Source: Proteobacteria bacterium UBA6908
GTDB lineage: Bacteria > Pseudomonadota > Gammaproteobacteria > Acidiferrobacterales > UBA6901
Length of the DNA: 7,960 bases
NCBI GenBank assembly: GCA_002451085.1
Contig: DKBE01000098.1
Location: 2,859 to 10,818, forward strand
Reading direction: 5' to 3'
A model generated the notes under the pieces. That model saw only the letters and a program-made list of their open reading frames with translations. It was not told the DNA's origin and ran no database searches. Position 1 is the stretch's first letter. The number at the start of each line of letters is the position of its first letter. Shown piece by piece: positions 6,865 through 7,960 of the stretch. The translations under genes were made by a program, and so were the position numbers.

Positions 6865-7482
6865 TCACCTCGTGCTCTTGAGTGCGGTACCCAGCGACTG
6901 CAGATAGGCAACCATCGCATCCATTTCGGTCTTGCCCTTGATCTCCTCGGGGGCAGCCTTGATTTCCTCGTCCGAGTACGGATGGCCGAGGGTGCGCAGC
7001 ACCGTCATCTTCTTCTGGATCAGGTTGGTCTTGAGCTCATTCCTGGCCAGCCAGGGATAACCGGGCATCACCGATTCCGGCACCACGTCGCGCGGATTCA
7101 TCAGGTGGGCACGATGCCAGTCGTCCGAATAGCGGCCACCGACACGGTGCAGGTCCGGCCCGGTACGCTTGCTGCCCCACTGAAACGGCCGGTCGTAGAC
7201 GAATTCCCCGGCCACCGAGTAATGTCCGTAGCGCTCGGTCTCGGCACGGAATGGACGAATCATCTGCGAGTGGCAGACGTAGCAGCCCTCGCGGATGTAG
7301 ACGTCGCGGCCTTCCAGCTGCAGCGCCGTGTAGGGTTTGAGGCCCGCGACCGGCGTGGTTGTCGACTTCTGGAAGAACAACGGGACAATTTCCACCAGTG
7401 CACCCACCGAGATCACCAGAATCGTCAGGATGATCAGCAGGGCGAGGTTTTTTTCAACTTTGTCGTGAGCAGTTCCAGCCAT
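6865..7482 (-). CDS. ccoO: cbb3-type cytochrome c oxidase subunit II (mono-haem cytochrome c)
   Basis: CcoO is the membrane-anchored mono-haem c subunit that passes electrons from CcoP to the haem b of CcoN. The 205-residue product has an N-terminal signal-anchor helix at about 13-35, followed by a periplasmic domain. It carries one haem c site, [12 protein letters not shown], with Cys67, Cys70 and His71. The likely axial Met is Met139 in [10 protein letters not shown], and [27 protein letters not shown] is the usual CcoO block. Length is normal for the family. The ATG start is preceded by a strong Shine-Dalgarno sequence, GGGGAG, about 6 bases upstream. The gene follows ccoN by 19 bp and precedes ccoQ by 3 bp, so all are probably co-transcribed. 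Confidence 0.97.
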   Translation of the reverse strand: MAGTAHDKVEKNLALLIILTILVISVGALVEIVPLFFQKSTTTPVAGLKPYTALQLEGRDVYIREGCYVCHSQMIRPFRAETERYGHYSVAGEFVYDRPFQWGSKRTGPDLHRVGGRYSDDWHRAHLMNPRDVVPESVMPGYPWLARNELKTNLIQKKMTVLRTLGHPYSDEEIKAAPEEIKGKTEMDAMVAYLQSLGTALKSTR

Positions 7483-7501
7483 GGTTTTCTCCCCTATCTG
7501 A

Positions 7502-7960
7502 TCAGGCGCTGGCCGGAATGGCCTGTTCCACCGGCTTGGCGCCAGCGATGGTCTTCCAAATGTTGTAGGCCATCAGCAACATGCCCACGAGGAAGAACAA
7601 ACCGCCCAGCGTTCGCACCACGTAGAACGGATGCATGGCCGCCACCGATTCGACAAAGCTGTAGGTCAGCGTGCCGTCGGCATTGACCGCGCGCCACATC
7701 AGCCCCTGCAGGATGCCCGAGATCCACATGGCAGCGATGTACAACACGATGCCGATGGTGGCGATCCAGAAGTGGGTTTCGACCATCTTGGTGCTGTATA
7801 GCTCGCGGCCGAACAGGCGCGGAATCAGGAAGTACATGGCACCGATCGATATCATCGCCACCCAGCCGAGCGCCCCGGAATGCACGTGGCCGATGGTCCA
7901 ATCGGTGTAGTGCGAGAGCGCATTCACAGTCTTGATTGACATCATCGGACCTTCGAAGGT
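7502..7960 (-). CDS. ccoN: cbb3-type cytochrome c oxidase subunit I, C-terminal part (partial, 5' end outside window)
   Basis: This is the catalytic subunit of the cbb3 terminal oxidase, an inner-membrane protein that reduces oxygen to water at a haem b3/CuB centre. The frame is open from the window edge and gives 152 C-terminal residues ending in TGA. The segment [17 protein letters not shown] is a family hallmark. Its His-Val-His (residues 25 and 27 of the fragment) corresponds in known CcoN proteins to the axial ligands of haem b3 and low-spin haem b. At least three further hydrophobic helices follow (for example around [33 protein letters not shown] and [15 protein letters not shown]), and the tail is short. 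The start codon, the CuB ligands and the promoter region lie outside the window. It is first in a cco run, 19 bp upstream of ccoO. The identification is secure. Confidence 0.97.
   Translation of the reverse strand, partial: TFEGPMMSIKTVNALSHYTDWTIGHVHSGALGWVAMISIGAMYFLIPRLFGRELYSTKMVETHFWIATIGIVLYIAAMWISGILQGLMWRAVNADGTLTYSFVESVAAMHPFYVVRTLGGLFFLVGMLLMAYNIWKTIAGAKPVEQAIPASA

Overview
All recognisable genes lie on the minus strand, and coding density is high (about 97% of the window). Reading order is from high to low coordinates. GC-rich coding sequence, a cbb3-type (C-family) haem-copper oxidase operon, and a ccoG-ccoH-TauE/SafE-like gene order suggest a proteobacterium, most likely a gammaproteobacterium able to respire at low oxygen. 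This taxonomic guess rests on gene content and protein style only.

Region 1 (7960 to 2908) is the cbb3 oxidase structural and assembly cluster. It runs ccoN (only its C-terminal 152 residues are inside), ccoO, ccoQ (58 residues), ccoP, ccoG, ccoH (fixH) and a TauE/SafE-family membrane protein. The genes are packed tightly: ccoQ/ccoP overlap by 8 bp, ccoP/ccoG by 4 bp (GTGA), and the other gaps are 3 to 42 bp. CcoN, CcoO and CcoP form the proton-pumping terminal oxidase and CcoQ supports or stabilises it. CcoG, CcoH and the SafE-like protein fit copper handling and assembly. The usual copper ATPase gene ccoI and ccoS do not follow here; the run ends after the SafE-like gene.

Region 2 (2907 to 2712) is the only sizeable non-coding stretch, 196 bp. 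It is locally more AT-rich than its surroundings and holds a plausible sigma70-type promoter for the next genes. I see no convincing rho-independent terminator in it.

Region 3 (2711 to 1) is a second tightly coupled unit: a small MscS-family channel, an MgtE-like protein with the soluble N and CBS domains but no channel domain, and a second, apparently complete-type MgtE that runs off the left edge. These overlap by 14 bp and 4 bp (ATGA). They look like a co-translated ion-homeostasis module in which a stand-alone MgtE sensor half is made beside a full MgtE and an MscS-like channel.

No RNA genes, mobile elements, CRISPR arrays or substantial repeats were recognised. The most interesting item is the MscS / MgtE-half / MgtE operon. 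The cbb3 cluster is largely textbook.
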